DNA of 64,000 nt from Streptosporangium violaceochromogenes (GTDB taxonomy: Bacteria; Actinomycetota; Actinomycetes; Streptosporangiales; Streptosporangiaceae): assembly GCF_014654615.1 (NCBI RefSeq), contig NZ_BNBB01000013.1, forward strand, positions 124,001 to 188,000. Direction: 5' to 3'. The position numbers were made by a program, and so were the translations under genes. The notes under the pieces were generated by a model, which had not been told where the DNA came from, searched no databases, and saw only the letters and a program-made list of their open reading frames with translations. Numbering within the stretch: the first letter of the stretch is position 1; every line of letters starts with the position of its first letter. Shown here piece after piece: positions 33,176-41,386 of this stretch.

Positions 33176-36064
33176 TCAGGGGGGTGGCGCCTGGTCCGGC
33201 AGGCGCTCGGCGAGGAGTTGGGCGAGATGTCGGCCGGCGCGATCGCCGAGGGTGGCGAGCTGGGTGCGGCAACTGAACCCGTCGGCGAGGACGACGGCGT
33301 CACGCCCGGCCGCCCGGACGGCAGGCAGCAACCGATGTTCGGCGACGGCGACCGAGACGTCGTGGTGCCCACGCTCGACTCCGAAGTTGCCGGCCAGGCC
33401 GCAGCACCCGCCCAGCCGCTCGATGTCGGCGCCGGCCTCACGCAGAAGCGCGGCATCGGCATCCCAGCCCATCACGGCGTGGTGGTGGCAGTGGGGCTGA
33501 GCGACGCCGGTGACGCCGGTCAGGTCGGGAGGGCCCCAGCCGGGCGTACGGCCAAGCAGCTCGGCCAGAGTGCGGGTCGCGGCGGCCACCTCCACGGCGG
33601 AATCCAAGCCGTCCAGCAGCTCGACGAGGTCGGCGCGCAGCACACCGGTGCAGGAGGGTTCGAGCCCGACGACCATCGCCCCGGCCCGGACGTGCGGCAG
33701 CAGCGCCTCGACGGTGGCACGCGCCTGCCGGCGGGCGCCGTCCAGCTGGCCGGTGGAGATCCAGGTCAGACCGCAGCAGACCGGCCGATCGGTGATGGTG
33801 ACGCGGTAGCCGGCGTCCTGGAGGACGGCGACGGCCGCCCGCCCCACCTCCGGGGAGAAGGCGTCAGTGAAGGTGTCGACGAACAGAACGACGTCGCCCC
33901 GCCCGCCGGTGGAGAGCCGATCGGGCCGCCGGGCGAACCAGCGCCGGAAGGTGACCTCGGCGAACGCCGGCAACGACCGGCGCCGGTCGACCCCGGCTCC
34001 CCAGGCGAGGAGCGGGCGCAGCGCCTTCGAACGCGTCGTGAGGTTGGCCAGCCTCGCCAGGACGGCCGAGCGTCCGATCAGCCGCGCCCAGCGCGGCAGC
34101 CAGCCGAGGGCGTAGTGCGACCGCGGACGCGGACGCCGCCGATATCTCTGGTGCAACGCCTCGGCCTTGTAGGCGGCCATGTCCACCCCCGTCGGGCAGT
34201 CCGACGAGCAGCCCTTGCAGGCCAGGCAGAGGTCAAGGGCGTCGTGCAGCGCCGGTGATCTCCAGCCGTCCGGACCGAGGTTGCCCGACACCACGTCCTG
34301 CAACACCCGGGCACGGCCGCGTGTGGAGTCTTTCTCGTCTCGCGTGGCCACGAAGCTCGGGCACATCACCCCGCCGCCCGCGCTGTTGTCGGCCCGGCAC
34401 TTGCCCACCCCCGTGCAGCGGTGCACCGCCATCGACAGATCACCGCGATCATGGCGGTAGGCCAGGCCCAGGGTCGGTAGCTCGGCGTGCCGCAGCGGTC
34501 TGGCCCGCGCGACCCGTACGTCGGCGTCGAAGGGAGCGGGGCGCACGATCACGCCGGGGTTCAGCAGGTCGTCGGGGTCGAAGACGGCCTTGACCCGCTC
34601 GAACAGCCCGATCGCCCGCGGGGAGTACATCAGCGGCAGCAGCTCGCCCCGGGCGCGGCCGTCGCCGTGCTCACCGGACATCGACCCGCCGTGCTCGGCC
34701 GCCAGCGCACCGGCGGCGAGCAGGAAGTCGCGGAAGGCACCGGTGCCACGCGGTGTGCCGAACGGAAAATCGAGGCGGATGTGGACGCACCCATCGCCGA
34801 AGTGTCCGTACGGCAGGCCGGTCAGGCGGTGTTCTTCCATCAGCGCCTCGAATGCGCGCAGATAGGCGCCCAGCCTCTGGGGCGGCACCGCGGCGTCCTC
34901 CCACCCGGCGTGGGCGGGGTCACCGGCGGGGGTGCGCGCGGACAGCCCCGCGCCGTCTTCTCTGATCTTCCACAGCGCCGTCGCCTCGGCGGCGCCGGCG
35001 ACGACCCGGGCCTCCAGTGCCCCGGCGTCCGTGACCAGGGCGCGGGCCGCGGCCCGCACGGCGCCGATCTCCTCCCCTACCAACTCCACGAACAACCAGC
35101 CGGAACCGCGCGGCAGCTCGGGGACGGCGCCCGGCCCCCGCCGCTCACGCACCACGTCGACGATCCGGGCGTCCAGCCCCTCGCAGGCGACGGGGGCGTG
35201 CGGCAGGACGGCCGGGACGGCGTCCGCGGCCTCCGCCATGGAGGGATATCCCAGCACCACCAGGATTCGCACGGGAGCGTCACGGACCAGCCGCACGCGG
35301 GCCGCGAGGGTCAGGGCGAGCGTCCCCTCACTGCCCACCAAGGCCCGCGCGACGTCGAAACCGTTCTCCGGAAGCAGGTGCTCCAGGGAGTAGCCGGACA
35401 CCTGCCGCCCGAACCGGCCCAGCTCGGTACGGATCGTCGCCAGGTCGCCGGCCACGACCCTCCGCAGCTCCTCCAGCAGCGGCGAGGTGGCCGTGGGGTC
35501 TTCCACCGCGCCCAGCCGCAGCCGCTCGCCGGTGCCGGTGAGCACGTCAAGCCCCAGCACGTTGTCGCTGGTCCGGCCGTATCCCAGCGCCCGGGACCCG
35601 CACGCGTTGTTGCCGATCATCCCGCCCAGGGTGGCCCGGTTGTGGGTCGAGGGGTCGGGCCCGAACCGCAGGCCGTGCTTCGCCGCCGCCCTCTGCAGGG
35701 CCGCCTGCACCACCCCCGGCTCCACCAGGGCCGTCCCGCTCTCGGCGTCGACCTCCAGCACGCGGTTCAGGTGGCGGCTGACGTCCACCACCACCCCGGG
35801 CCCGACCGCGTTGCCCGCGATCGACGTGCCGGCCCCCCGCATCGTCAGCGGGACGGCACGCTCGCGACACACCCGTAGCACGGCGGCCAGTTCGTCGACA
35901 TGACGCGGCACCACCACCGCCCGGGGAGGGATGCGGTACAGGGACGCGTCGGAGGAGTAGAGCGACCTGCGCAGGGGCGAGCCGTCCACGTTCTCGGCAC
36001 CGGCCGCGCGCAGGGCCGCGATCAGATCCGTGTCGGCGTGGCTCGTGATGTCCGGGGCGCTCAC
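33176..36064 (-). CDS. FAD-binding and (Fe-S)-binding oxidoreductase, D-2-hydroxyglutarate dehydrogenase-type
   Basis: A 962-aa fused enzyme. Residues about 35-230 form an FAD-binding domain (PLTMRGAGTSIAGNAVGPGV, ATLGGMIGNNACGSRALGYG), and about 230-520 the FAD-oxidase C domain with the active-site GHFGDGCVHIRLDF region and SGEHGDGRARGELL. Then come 4Fe-4S motifs (CTGVGKCR, CLACKGCSSDCPTG) and CCG-type cysteine domains (PVCCGLTW, GGCCGLAGNFG). Such fusions oxidise D-2-hydroxyacids and pass electrons to the membrane. With the HglS-type gene just upstream making D-2-hydroxyglutarate, oxidation to 2-oxoglutarate is the likely role; D-lactate is the alternative. GTG 36064 is set by GGAGG a few bases upstream. 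Confidence 0.88.
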   Translation of the reverse strand: MSAPDITSHADTDLIAALRAAGAENVDGSPLRRSLYSSDASLYRIPPRAVVVPRHVDELAAVLRVCRERAVPLTMRGAGTSIAGNAVGPGVVVDVSRHLNRVLEVDAESGTALVEPGVVQAALQRAAAKHGLRFGPDPSTHNRATLGGMIGNNACGSRALGYGRTSDNVLGLDVLTGTGERLRLGAVEDPTATSPLLEELRRVVAGDLATIRTELGRFGRQVSGYSLEHLLPENGFDVARALVGSEGTLALTLAARVRLVRDAPVRILVVLGYPSMAEAADAVPAVLPHAPVACEGLDARIVDVVRERRGPGAVPELPRGSGWLFVELVGEEIGAVRAAARALVTDAGALEARVVAGAAEATALWKIREDGAGLSARTPAGDPAHAGWEDAAVPPQRLGAYLRAFEALMEEHRLTGLPYGHFGDGCVHIRLDFPFGTPRGTGAFRDFLLAAGALAAEHGGSMSGEHGDGRARGELLPLMYSPRAIGLFERVKAVFDPDDLLNPGVIVRPAPFDADVRVARARPLRHAELPTLGLAYRHDRGDLSMAVHRCTGVGKCRADNSAGGGVMCPSFVATRDEKDSTRGRARVLQDVVSGNLGPDGWRSPALHDALDLCLACKGCSSDCPTGVDMAAYKAEALHQRYRRRPRPRSHYALGWLPRWARLIGRSAVLARLANLTTRSKALRPLLAWGAGVDRRRSLPAFAEVTFRRWFARRPDRLSTGGRGDVVLFVDTFTDAFSPEVGRAAVAVLQDAGYRVTITDRPVCCGLTWISTGQLDGARRQARATVEALLPHVRAGAMVVGLEPSCTGVLRADLVELLDGLDSAVEVAAATRTLAELLGRTPGWGPPDLTGVTGVAQPHCHHHAVMGWDADAALLREAGADIERLGGCCGLAGNFGVERGHHDVSVAVAEHRLLPAVRAAGRDAVVLADGFSCRTQLATLGDRAGRHLAQLLAERLPDQAPPP

Positions 36065-36085
36065 CTTCCTCCTTTCGTGCCACCG

Positions 36086-36154
36086 TCGGCTGAAACCGGC
36101 TTCTCCGCCGCGATCGGCTGACACCGGCTGCCGTACCGGCGTCGGCTGACACCG
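36086..36154. repeat. three 13-bp direct repeats at exact 28-bp spacing
   Basis: TCGGCTGA(A/C)ACCG occurs at 36086, 36114 and 36142, each 28 bp apart, in the 177-bp gap between the HglS-type gene and the hydroxyglutarate dehydrogenase gene start. Candidate regulator sites (LysR or other). The rest of the gap shows no gene. Confidence 0.75.
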
Positions 36155-36241
36155 ATCTTCACCGAAAGACCTCGGCCCCGCGCCCTACCGCACCGAAGCG
36201 GCGCGGCGCGGCGCCCAGCGCGGTCGCCGCAGGGCCGAAGG

Positions 36242-37672
36242 TCACGACCGGCTCCCGGCCCGGAGCGCGCCGGTGGGCGGAGTGATCGCGTCAAGGCCGA
36301 GGGCCGACGCGACCCGCCGCAGTGACTCGGCGCGCTGCGTTTCGTACAGCTCGGCGGGCTCTCGGACCTGACGGCCGATCGCGGCGGACATCCACCCGGC
36401 GTCTCGATGGGCGCCGCCGTGGGTGTCCGTGACGGCCCCGGAGCTTGTGAGGTTGGAGGAGAAGATGCCGGCCGCGGAACGGGGCAGGAAGTCCTCGTAG
36501 ACGATGGGGTGGGGCACGACCCAGCCGTCGGCGACCAACCGTGCGAGGTCGGCCGAGGGGGGCACGCCGTCCAGGGGCCTTGTGCCGTCGATTTCGTAGG
36601 TGAAGAAGGCCAGGTCTTCCGCCGCCAGCTCCCGCTCGGTGCGGGGCATGCGCTCCGACCACACCTCCCGCGCCACCTCCTCGCGCCGGACCGACGCCGA
36701 CCCGGCGTGCCTGCGGTCGACCTCCGCCGTCAGCGCGTCGTACAGGTCGCGGCCCGCGGTGGTCAGCGCGATGCCGCGCGCCTCGACCTCGCCGAAGCGG
36801 ACCCGCAGCTCGCCGGGGTGGACGGAGCCGTCCGCGTAGCGGAACCGGCGGGGCTCGGCCAGGGCACGGAAGGACGTCTGGCGCAGGAGCACGTCAGGCC
36901 CGTCCCAGCGCGGCGGCCCCTGGATCGCGTCGATCATCTCGATGCCCCGGCCGCTCATCCGGCCGTACAGCTCGTCGATGTCGAGGACACGCGGGGTGAG
37001 GTGGTTGATGTGCGTGGTGGTGACTCCGCCGATGTCGGCGGCGACGCTGGAGACGGCCTCAAGCTCGCGATACCAGCCCAGGTCGACCGGGTCGTCCGAC
37101 AGGGCGAAGGCGCCGACCGCCAGGTCGAGGAAGCGCGCGGCGCGGTCGCCGTCGAGCCCGCCGTCCGCCTCGGCGCGATCGGCCAGGGTCAGAAGCTCAC
37201 CCGGGAACAGCCGCCGGCGGGACAGGAAGGCGTCGAGACGCTTCGCGAGGTCGGCGTCGAAGAACCGCCTGTCTTCGGGGACGAGCAGCGAGACGAAGAC
37301 ACGGAAGGGGTTTCTCGCCAGCTCCTCGGGGTCGGTCGGCCGGAACGCCGTCGAGACGACGGGGATGGGACGCGGCGCGGCGTCCCGCAGGTCGTAGAAG
37401 CCCGTGGGGCTCATGCCCAGCGCCCCGAAGACCCGGGCCACCTGGGCGAGCTCGGCGGGGGTCCCGACGCGGATCGCCCCGTGGCGCTCCGCGGTCACCC
37501 TGCCGATCGACCCGAGCCTTTCGGCGTCGGCCCCCCGCTCGGAGAGCACCCGCTCGTTCACCTGCCGGGAGACGTCGAGCAGCGTGCCGTAGGCGAGAAC
37601 CTCCGTGCCGTAGAGGTCGGACAGCCTGCGGGCGAACTCGGCGCGGAGCCGCCAGGTCTCGACGTGGATCAT
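36242..37672 (-). CDS. DUF1338-family 2-oxoadipate dioxygenase/decarboxylase (HglS-like)
   Basis: A 476-aa enzyme of the DUF1338/YdcJ family. Members such as HglS convert 2-oxoadipate plus O2 to D-2-hydroxyglutarate and CO2 with Fe(II), the step that joins lysine breakdown to central metabolism. Visible features: the metal His in RVTAERHGAIRVG, GVTTTHINHLTPRVLDIDEL in the second VOC-like half, and late YEIDGTRPLDG and VYEDFLPRSAAGIFSSNL. Length and layout match the family. ATG 37672 follows GGAGG. Just upstream lies a small ORF with an ATGA overlap, and the hydroxyglutarate dehydrogenase gene follows downstream, so this pair probably forms one transcript. Confidence 0.9.
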   Translation of the reverse strand: MIHVETWRLRAEFARRLSDLYGTEVLAYGTLLDVSRQVNERVLSERGADAERLGSIGRVTAERHGAIRVGTPAELAQVARVFGALGMSPTGFYDLRDAAPRPIPVVSTAFRPTDPEELARNPFRVFVSLLVPEDRRFFDADLAKRLDAFLSRRRLFPGELLTLADRAEADGGLDGDRAARFLDLAVGAFALSDDPVDLGWYRELEAVSSVAADIGGVTTTHINHLTPRVLDIDELYGRMSGRGIEMIDAIQGPPRWDGPDVLLRQTSFRALAEPRRFRYADGSVHPGELRVRFGEVEARGIALTTAGRDLYDALTAEVDRRHAGSASVRREEVAREVWSERMPRTERELAAEDLAFFTYEIDGTRPLDGVPPSADLARLVADGWVVPHPIVYEDFLPRSAAGIFSSNLTSSGAVTDTHGGAHRDAGWMSAAIGRQVREPAELYETQRAESLRRVASALGLDAITPPTGALRAGSRS

Positions 37673-37818
37673 GCCGCCGCCTCCGGCCTGTCGAGCCCCT
37701 TCGCCCCGCCGGGAGCGGTACCGGTCGCGGGAAGCGCACCCCGTGTTTCGGGCCCGCCGAAGAGGGGGGCCGTCTTTCCGGGCCCCCGGCCGTTCGTCGG
37801 GGGGAAAACCTCGGACAC
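37669..37818 (-). CDS. putative 49-aa peptide coupled to the HglS-like gene
   Basis: A short frame from GTG 37818 with AAGGAG five bases upstream, ending in a TGA that overlaps the ATG of the HglS-like gene (ATGA). The product is Pro/Gly-rich (SEVFPPTNGRGPGKTAPLFG) with no recognised family. The strong ribosome site and coupling favour translation; it may be a leader peptide. The region from 37819 to 38012 beyond it holds no gene and should contain the promoter. Confidence 0.45.
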   Translation of the reverse strand: MSEVFPPTNGRGPGKTAPLFGGPETRGALPATGTAPGGAKGLDRPEAAA

Positions 37819-38012
37819 GTCAACTCCTTCGTGGTGGTGTCGGGCGACCGCGCCCCCCAAGGATCACCGACCCCCCACGGCCGGGCCAAGGCCGTGAGCC
37901 TGCGACCTGGCTGTTCCCAGCCCCAGCAAGCCTTGCCCTGCCCGGATCCCCCTCCGACCCGGCCCTCCGGCCCCCTCCGATCCGCCTTCGACGCCGAGCC
38001 GCCGCAGACCTG

Positions 38013-39170
38013 TCAGCGAGACCGGCGGGAGTTGAGCCGGGCGGCCTGGCGCGTCAGATGGTCCCGCTCGGCGAGGTTGGGCGCCTTCCGGGCGGCCTCG
38101 GCGTACAGCCGTGCCGCCGTCGTCAGGTCACCGTCACGCTCGTGCAGGTACGCCGCCACCGCGGCGTGACGGGGCAGTGAGGCGTCCAGTGTCGCGAGCG
38201 CCGCCAGGCCGGCGCGTGGTCCGTCGGCCTCGCCGACGGCCACCGCGCGGTTGAGCCGGACGACCGGGCTGTCGGTCAGGCGCGTGAGCTCGTCGTACCA
38301 CTCGACGATCTGCACCCAGTCGGTCTCCTCGGCGGTGGGCGCGTCGGCGTGGAGTGCCGCGATGGCGGCCTGTGCCTGGAACTCGCCCAGCCGGTCGCGG
38401 GCGAGGGCCGCCTGGAGGATCTCGACGCCCTCGGCGATCGCCCCGGAGTCCCACCGGCCGCGGTCCTGCTCGGCCAGCGGCACCAGGCTGCCGTCGGGCG
38501 CGGTCCGGGCGGCGCGCCGGGCGTGGTGGAGCAGCATGAGGGCGAGCAGCCCCGCCACCTCGGGGTGGTCGATCGCGACCGCGAGCCGCCGGGTGAGCCG
38601 GACGGCCTCGGCGGCGAGGTCGACGTCGCCGGAGTAGCCCTCGTTGAAGACCAGGTAGAGAACGCGCAGCACGGTGGCGACGTCACCGGGCCGGTCGAAC
38701 CTCACGGTGGAGACGGTGCGCTTGGCCCGGCTGATGCGCTGCGCCATGGTCGCCTCGGGCACCAGGTAGGCCTGGGCGATCTGGCGGGTGGTCAGACCGC
38801 CGACGGCGCGCAGCGTGAGCGCGACCGCCGACGCCGGCGTCAGCGACGGGTGGGCGCACAGGAAGTAGAGCTGGAGCGTGTCGTCCACCGCGGGCGCGGG
38901 TCCGGGCGCCGGCTCCTCGTCGAGGAGGTTCTCGCGCCGGCGGCGGGCGGCGTCCGCCCGCGTCGCGTCGAGGAACCGGCGCCAGGCCACGGTGATCAGC
39001 CAGCCCTTGGGGTCGTGCGGCGGGTCGGCCGGCCAGGCGCGGACCGCCTCGACCAACGCGTCCTGCACGGCGTCCTCGGCCGCCGCGAAGTCGGCTCCGC
39101 GGCGGACGAGGACCCCCAGCACGCTTGGCGTGAGGCTCCGGAGCAGGACCTCGTTCATCGGAGAGGTCAC
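38013..39170 (-). CDS. ECF42-type RNA polymerase sigma factor with TPR-like extension
   Basis: A 385-aa ECF sigma factor. Region 2 reads FAAAEDAVQDALVEAVRAWP and KGWLITVAWRRFLD, region 4 is LTTRQIAQAYLVPEATMAQR. The ECF42 hallmark follows: a long C-terminal domain with helical repeats (VLRVLYLVFNEGYSG, ALMLLHHARRAARTAPDG, RLNRAVAVGEADGPRAG). Such factors pair with a YCII/DGPF gene instead of an anti-sigma factor, and here that gene lies directly upstream, its stop overlapping this GTG (GTGA). Regulation likely depends on the C-terminal domain. A candidate own promoter precedes the pair at 39627-39653. Confidence 0.92.
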   Translation of the reverse strand: MTSPMNEVLLRSLTPSVLGVLVRRGADFAAAEDAVQDALVEAVRAWPADPPHDPKGWLITVAWRRFLDATRADAARRRRENLLDEEPAPGPAPAVDDTLQLYFLCAHPSLTPASAVALTLRAVGGLTTRQIAQAYLVPEATMAQRISRAKRTVSTVRFDRPGDVATVLRVLYLVFNEGYSGDVDLAAEAVRLTRRLAVAIDHPEVAGLLALMLLHHARRAARTAPDGSLVPLAEQDRGRWDSGAIAEGVEILQAALARDRLGEFQAQAAIAALHADAPTAEETDWVQIVEWYDELTRLTDSPVVRLNRAVAVGEADGPRAGLAALATLDASLPRHAAVAAYLHERDGDLTTAARLYAEAARKAPNLAERDHLTRQAARLNSRRSR

Positions 39171-39574
39171 TCCGTGACGGTGGGCGGCGCGGTCAGGAAC
39201 GGACGCACCTCAAGCCACTCGTGGATCGGCCTCCCGCCCGCACCGGGGGCGGCCGACAGGTCACCGGCCAGCTCGACGGCGCGCTCGTAGCCGTCGACGT
39301 CGATCACCATCCAGCCGGCGATGAGGTCCTTGGTCTCGGCGAACGGGCCGTCGGTGACCGGCGGGCGCCCCTCGCCGTCGTACCGGACGAACGTGCCCTC
39401 GGGGGCGAGCGCCTGCCCGTCGACGAACTCGCCGGTCTCTTCGAGCCGGGTCGCGAAGTCGCGCATGTACTGCATGTGGGCCGAGATCTCCTCCGGCGTC
39501 CACCGATCCATCGGCACGTCGTTGACCGAAGCCGGGGCACCGCGGTAGTGCTTGAGCAGCAGGTACTTGGCCAT
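39167..39574 (-). CDS. YCII/DGPF-domain protein
   Basis: A 135-aa soluble protein of the YCII-related (DGPF) family with its hallmark motif VTDGPFAETKDLIAGWMVID around residues 73-92. Upstream is MAKYLLLKHYRG, typical of the strand start. DGPF proteins are the conserved partners of ECF42 sigma factors and may be small ligand-binding or detoxifying proteins; their precise role is unsettled. The gene starts at ATG 39574 after GAGGAGAAAC and is coupled to the sigma-factor gene by a GTGA overlap. Confidence 0.9.
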   Translation of the reverse strand: MAKYLLLKHYRGAPASVNDVPMDRWTPEEISAHMQYMRDFATRLEETGEFVDGQALAPEGTFVRYDGEGRPPVTDGPFAETKDLIAGWMVIDVDGYERAVELAGDLSAAPGAGGRPIHEWLEVRPFLTAPPTVTE

Positions 39575-39626
39575 TGTGTTTCTCCTCGGTACTGATGCGA
39601 CCCATTGTGGTCGCGTTCACCACGGG

Positions 39627-39653
39627 GACGGAGCCGGCCACGGGTTCTCGACA
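39627..39653 (-). promoter_or_regulatory. putative ECF42 promoter
   Basis: On the minus strand TGTCGA (39653-39648) and CGTC (39630-39627) are separated by 17 nt, about 45 nt before the ATG of the YCII gene. TGTCGA as -35 is the motif I recall for ECF42 targets, so autoregulation is likely. Confidence 0.5.
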
Positions 39654-39911
39654 TCCCCCTCCGAATTTTTTTCAGGTTCTCGCGGACGCCCCCGGGCGAG
39701 CCGTCTCGCGGTGCCCGCGTCCACGGTGCCGGCGACCGCGCCGCGGGGCGACCGACCGAGACGGACATCCTCAAGGGCTGACGGGTTCGGCCATAGGCCG
39801 CGCGTCCATGTGCGTCTATGTGCGTCTATAAGGAAAAGCCGCATCGAACATGCCAGCTGTCCACATCGGCCACCAGTCGCCGCGCACACGTCGTACCCAG
39901 GGAGTCATCGC

Positions 39912-40454
39912 GTGCCCCAGCCCGGACAAGTTCTCTACGTCATCGTGTGCGCCTCGGCGGCCGCCCGTGACATCGGCCGTCTCGTCCCGCTCGCTCAGGA
40001 CGAGGGCTGGACCGTCCAGATCGTCGCCACCCCGTCGGCCCTCGCGTTCGCCGACGTCCCCGATCTGGAGCGGCGGACGGGACGCCCGGTCCTCAGCCGG
40101 TACCGCGAGCCCGACGAGCCTAAGGCCCCGCGTGCCGACGCGATCATCGTCGCCCCCGCGACCTACAACACCGTCAACAAGTTCGCACAAGGGATCGCCG
40201 ACACCTACGCCCTCGGCCTGCTGGCCGAGGCTCCCGGCCTGGGCATTCCCGTGGTCGTGGTGCCCGTCGTCAATCACGCCCTCGCCTCGCGCGCCCCCTT
40301 CCGCCGGAGCGTCGCGAGCCTGCGGGCCGAGGGCGTCACCGTCCTTCCGGCTCCCGGCGGGGACGGTCCGCACACGACCGGTGTGGACGGACGGGAGACC
40401 TCCCCGTGGGCCCTCGCCCTCAACGCGCTTAAGGATCACCGCCTCCGCCTGTGA
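39912..40454 (+). CDS. flavoprotein of the PPC-decarboxylase/UbiX-like (HFCD) family
   Basis: A 180-aa protein with the flavoprotein fold of homo-oligomeric FMN-containing Cys decarboxylases. Visible: VLYVIVCASAAARDIGRLVP, WTVQIVATPSALAF, the ADAIIVAPATYNTVNKFAQG motif (usual PATANTIAK) that holds flavin, and a C-terminal GIPVVVVPVVNHALASRAPF (usual PAMN). Members act in CoA synthesis, UbiX prenyl-FMN synthesis or peptide C-terminal decarboxylation. No peptide precursor is near, so the substrate is unknown. GTG 39912 is chosen because GGAG lies seven bases upstream. Confidence 0.78.
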   Translation: MPQPGQVLYVIVCASAAARDIGRLVPLAQDEGWTVQIVATPSALAFADVPDLERRTGRPVLSRYREPDEPKAPRADAIIVAPATYNTVNKFAQGIADTYALGLLAEAPGLGIPVVVVPVVNHALASRAPFRRSVASLRAEGVTVLPAPGGDGPHTTGVDGRETSPWALALNALKDHRLRL

Positions 40455-40474
40455 GGCGCGAAGCCCCTGAGGTG

Positions 40475-40513
40475 CCGCCCCCGCCGGGGGAAGGAAAGGA
40501 TCGGCGGGGGCGG
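40475..40513. terminator. stem-loop between convergent genes
   Basis: Perfect 12-bp arms CCGCCCCCGCCG (40475-40486) and CGGCGGGGGCGG (40502-40513) with a 15-nt loop between the flavoprotein gene and the leftward unknown operon; likely works both ways. Confidence 0.65.
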
Positions 40514-40532
40514 CGAGGGCGACCGGCGTGGT

Positions 40533-40964
40533 TCACCCACCCCTTCGGGGTCCCTGAGGTGGGTGCGGGTCGCCCTGGAGTCCGGCGGGGTGGCCATTCG
40601 GGAAGGTGGAGGGCCGCCCCGCCGGGGATGGAGGAGAAAGCCGGTACGGCGTTGTACCGGTTTTCCGGGAGATGAGCTTCCAGGGGGTGGGCGGGGGAAG
40701 AGGCAGACGGGTGGTCCGGCAGCGCAGGGCCAGCTCCGCTTGGAGGTCCTCGGCCGAGCCGCAGAGCATGGTGGGACGGAATCCGGCCCGCTCCTGCTCG
40801 AAGGTCAGGGGCTCGCGGTAGAGGGCGAACCACAAGGGCACCGACAGATGCGCGACGCAGACGATCTTCCAGGCGGGGAACGCCTCGGCCAGGGCGGCCC
40901 GCTGGTTCTCCCAGGTCTTCCGCCTGTCGTGCTCGCCGCCGCACTGCGGGACGGGCGGGTTCAT
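40533..40964 (-). CDS. hypothetical protein, third gene of the operon divergent from the XRE regulator
   Basis: A 143-aa protein with no family I recognise. It has a basic N-terminal part (CGGEHDRRKTWENQRAALAE) and a central fold-like stretch (FPAWKIVCVAHLSVPLWFAL, PTMLCGSAEDLQAELALRCR); the last about 45 residues are Pro-rich and low complexity. The ATG at 40964 overlaps the stop of the preceding gene (ATGA). It is the last of three coupled genes that are divergent from an XRE-DUF397 pair, a common arrangement in actinomycetes. Confidence 0.65.
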   Translation of the reverse strand: MNPPVPQCGGEHDRRKTWENQRAALAEAFPAWKIVCVAHLSVPLWFALYREPLTFEQERAGFRPTMLCGSAEDLQAELALRCRTTRLPLPPPTPWKLISRKTGTTPYRLSPPSPAGRPSTFPNGHPAGLQGDPHPPQGPRRGG

Positions 40965-41386
40965 GCCGCGTTCCCCCGACGGGGGAAGGACGGCCCCTCC
41001 GGTGGGTACGGCAGGCCCCGGCCGGGTGTCGCGACGCGGCGGGGGCGCCGCCGTACCCGCTCGGCGACCACGACGACCGGGCCGGCCGGGACGGGTGCGG
41101 GTCCGGAGGTCGCGGGCCGGAGGAGAAGAGCGATCTCGGCCTCGCCCATCCGCTCCTCCAGACCCTCGGCGGTGGGGGCGGAGACCATGACCGGCTGGGG
41201 GACCGGCCAGGTCGCGATGGCGTAGAAGCGGCGGCTGCCCACGCCGTACAGCACCACCCATCCCGGCCGGGAACGTTCCAGACGTTCGGCCTCCGCCCGC
41301 GCGGGGCCGTCCCACACCCGGCGGTGCACGATGCTGTGAGCCTGCCCGGCACGGTGCCGTCCCGCAAGACGAGGCTGCCCGATCAC
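40961..41386 (-). CDS. hypothetical protein, second gene of the operon
   Basis: A 141-aa protein. The central stretch RPGWVVLYGVGSRRFYAIAT followed by WPVPQPVMVSAPTAEGLEER looks folded, while the C-terminus is Arg/Pro-rich. GTG 41386 overlaps the previous gene's TGA (GTGA). The first and second gene products share a short layout (a GW-x-V strand, an aromatic-rich strand, then an acidic helix), which suggests related folds. Function unknown. Confidence 0.65.
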   Translation of the reverse strand: MIGQPRLAGRHRAGQAHSIVHRRVWDGPARAEAERLERSRPGWVVLYGVGSRRFYAIATWPVPQPVMVSAPTAEGLEERMGEAEIALLLRPATSGPAPVPAGPVVVVAERVRRRPRRVATPGRGLPYPPEGPSFPRRGNAA

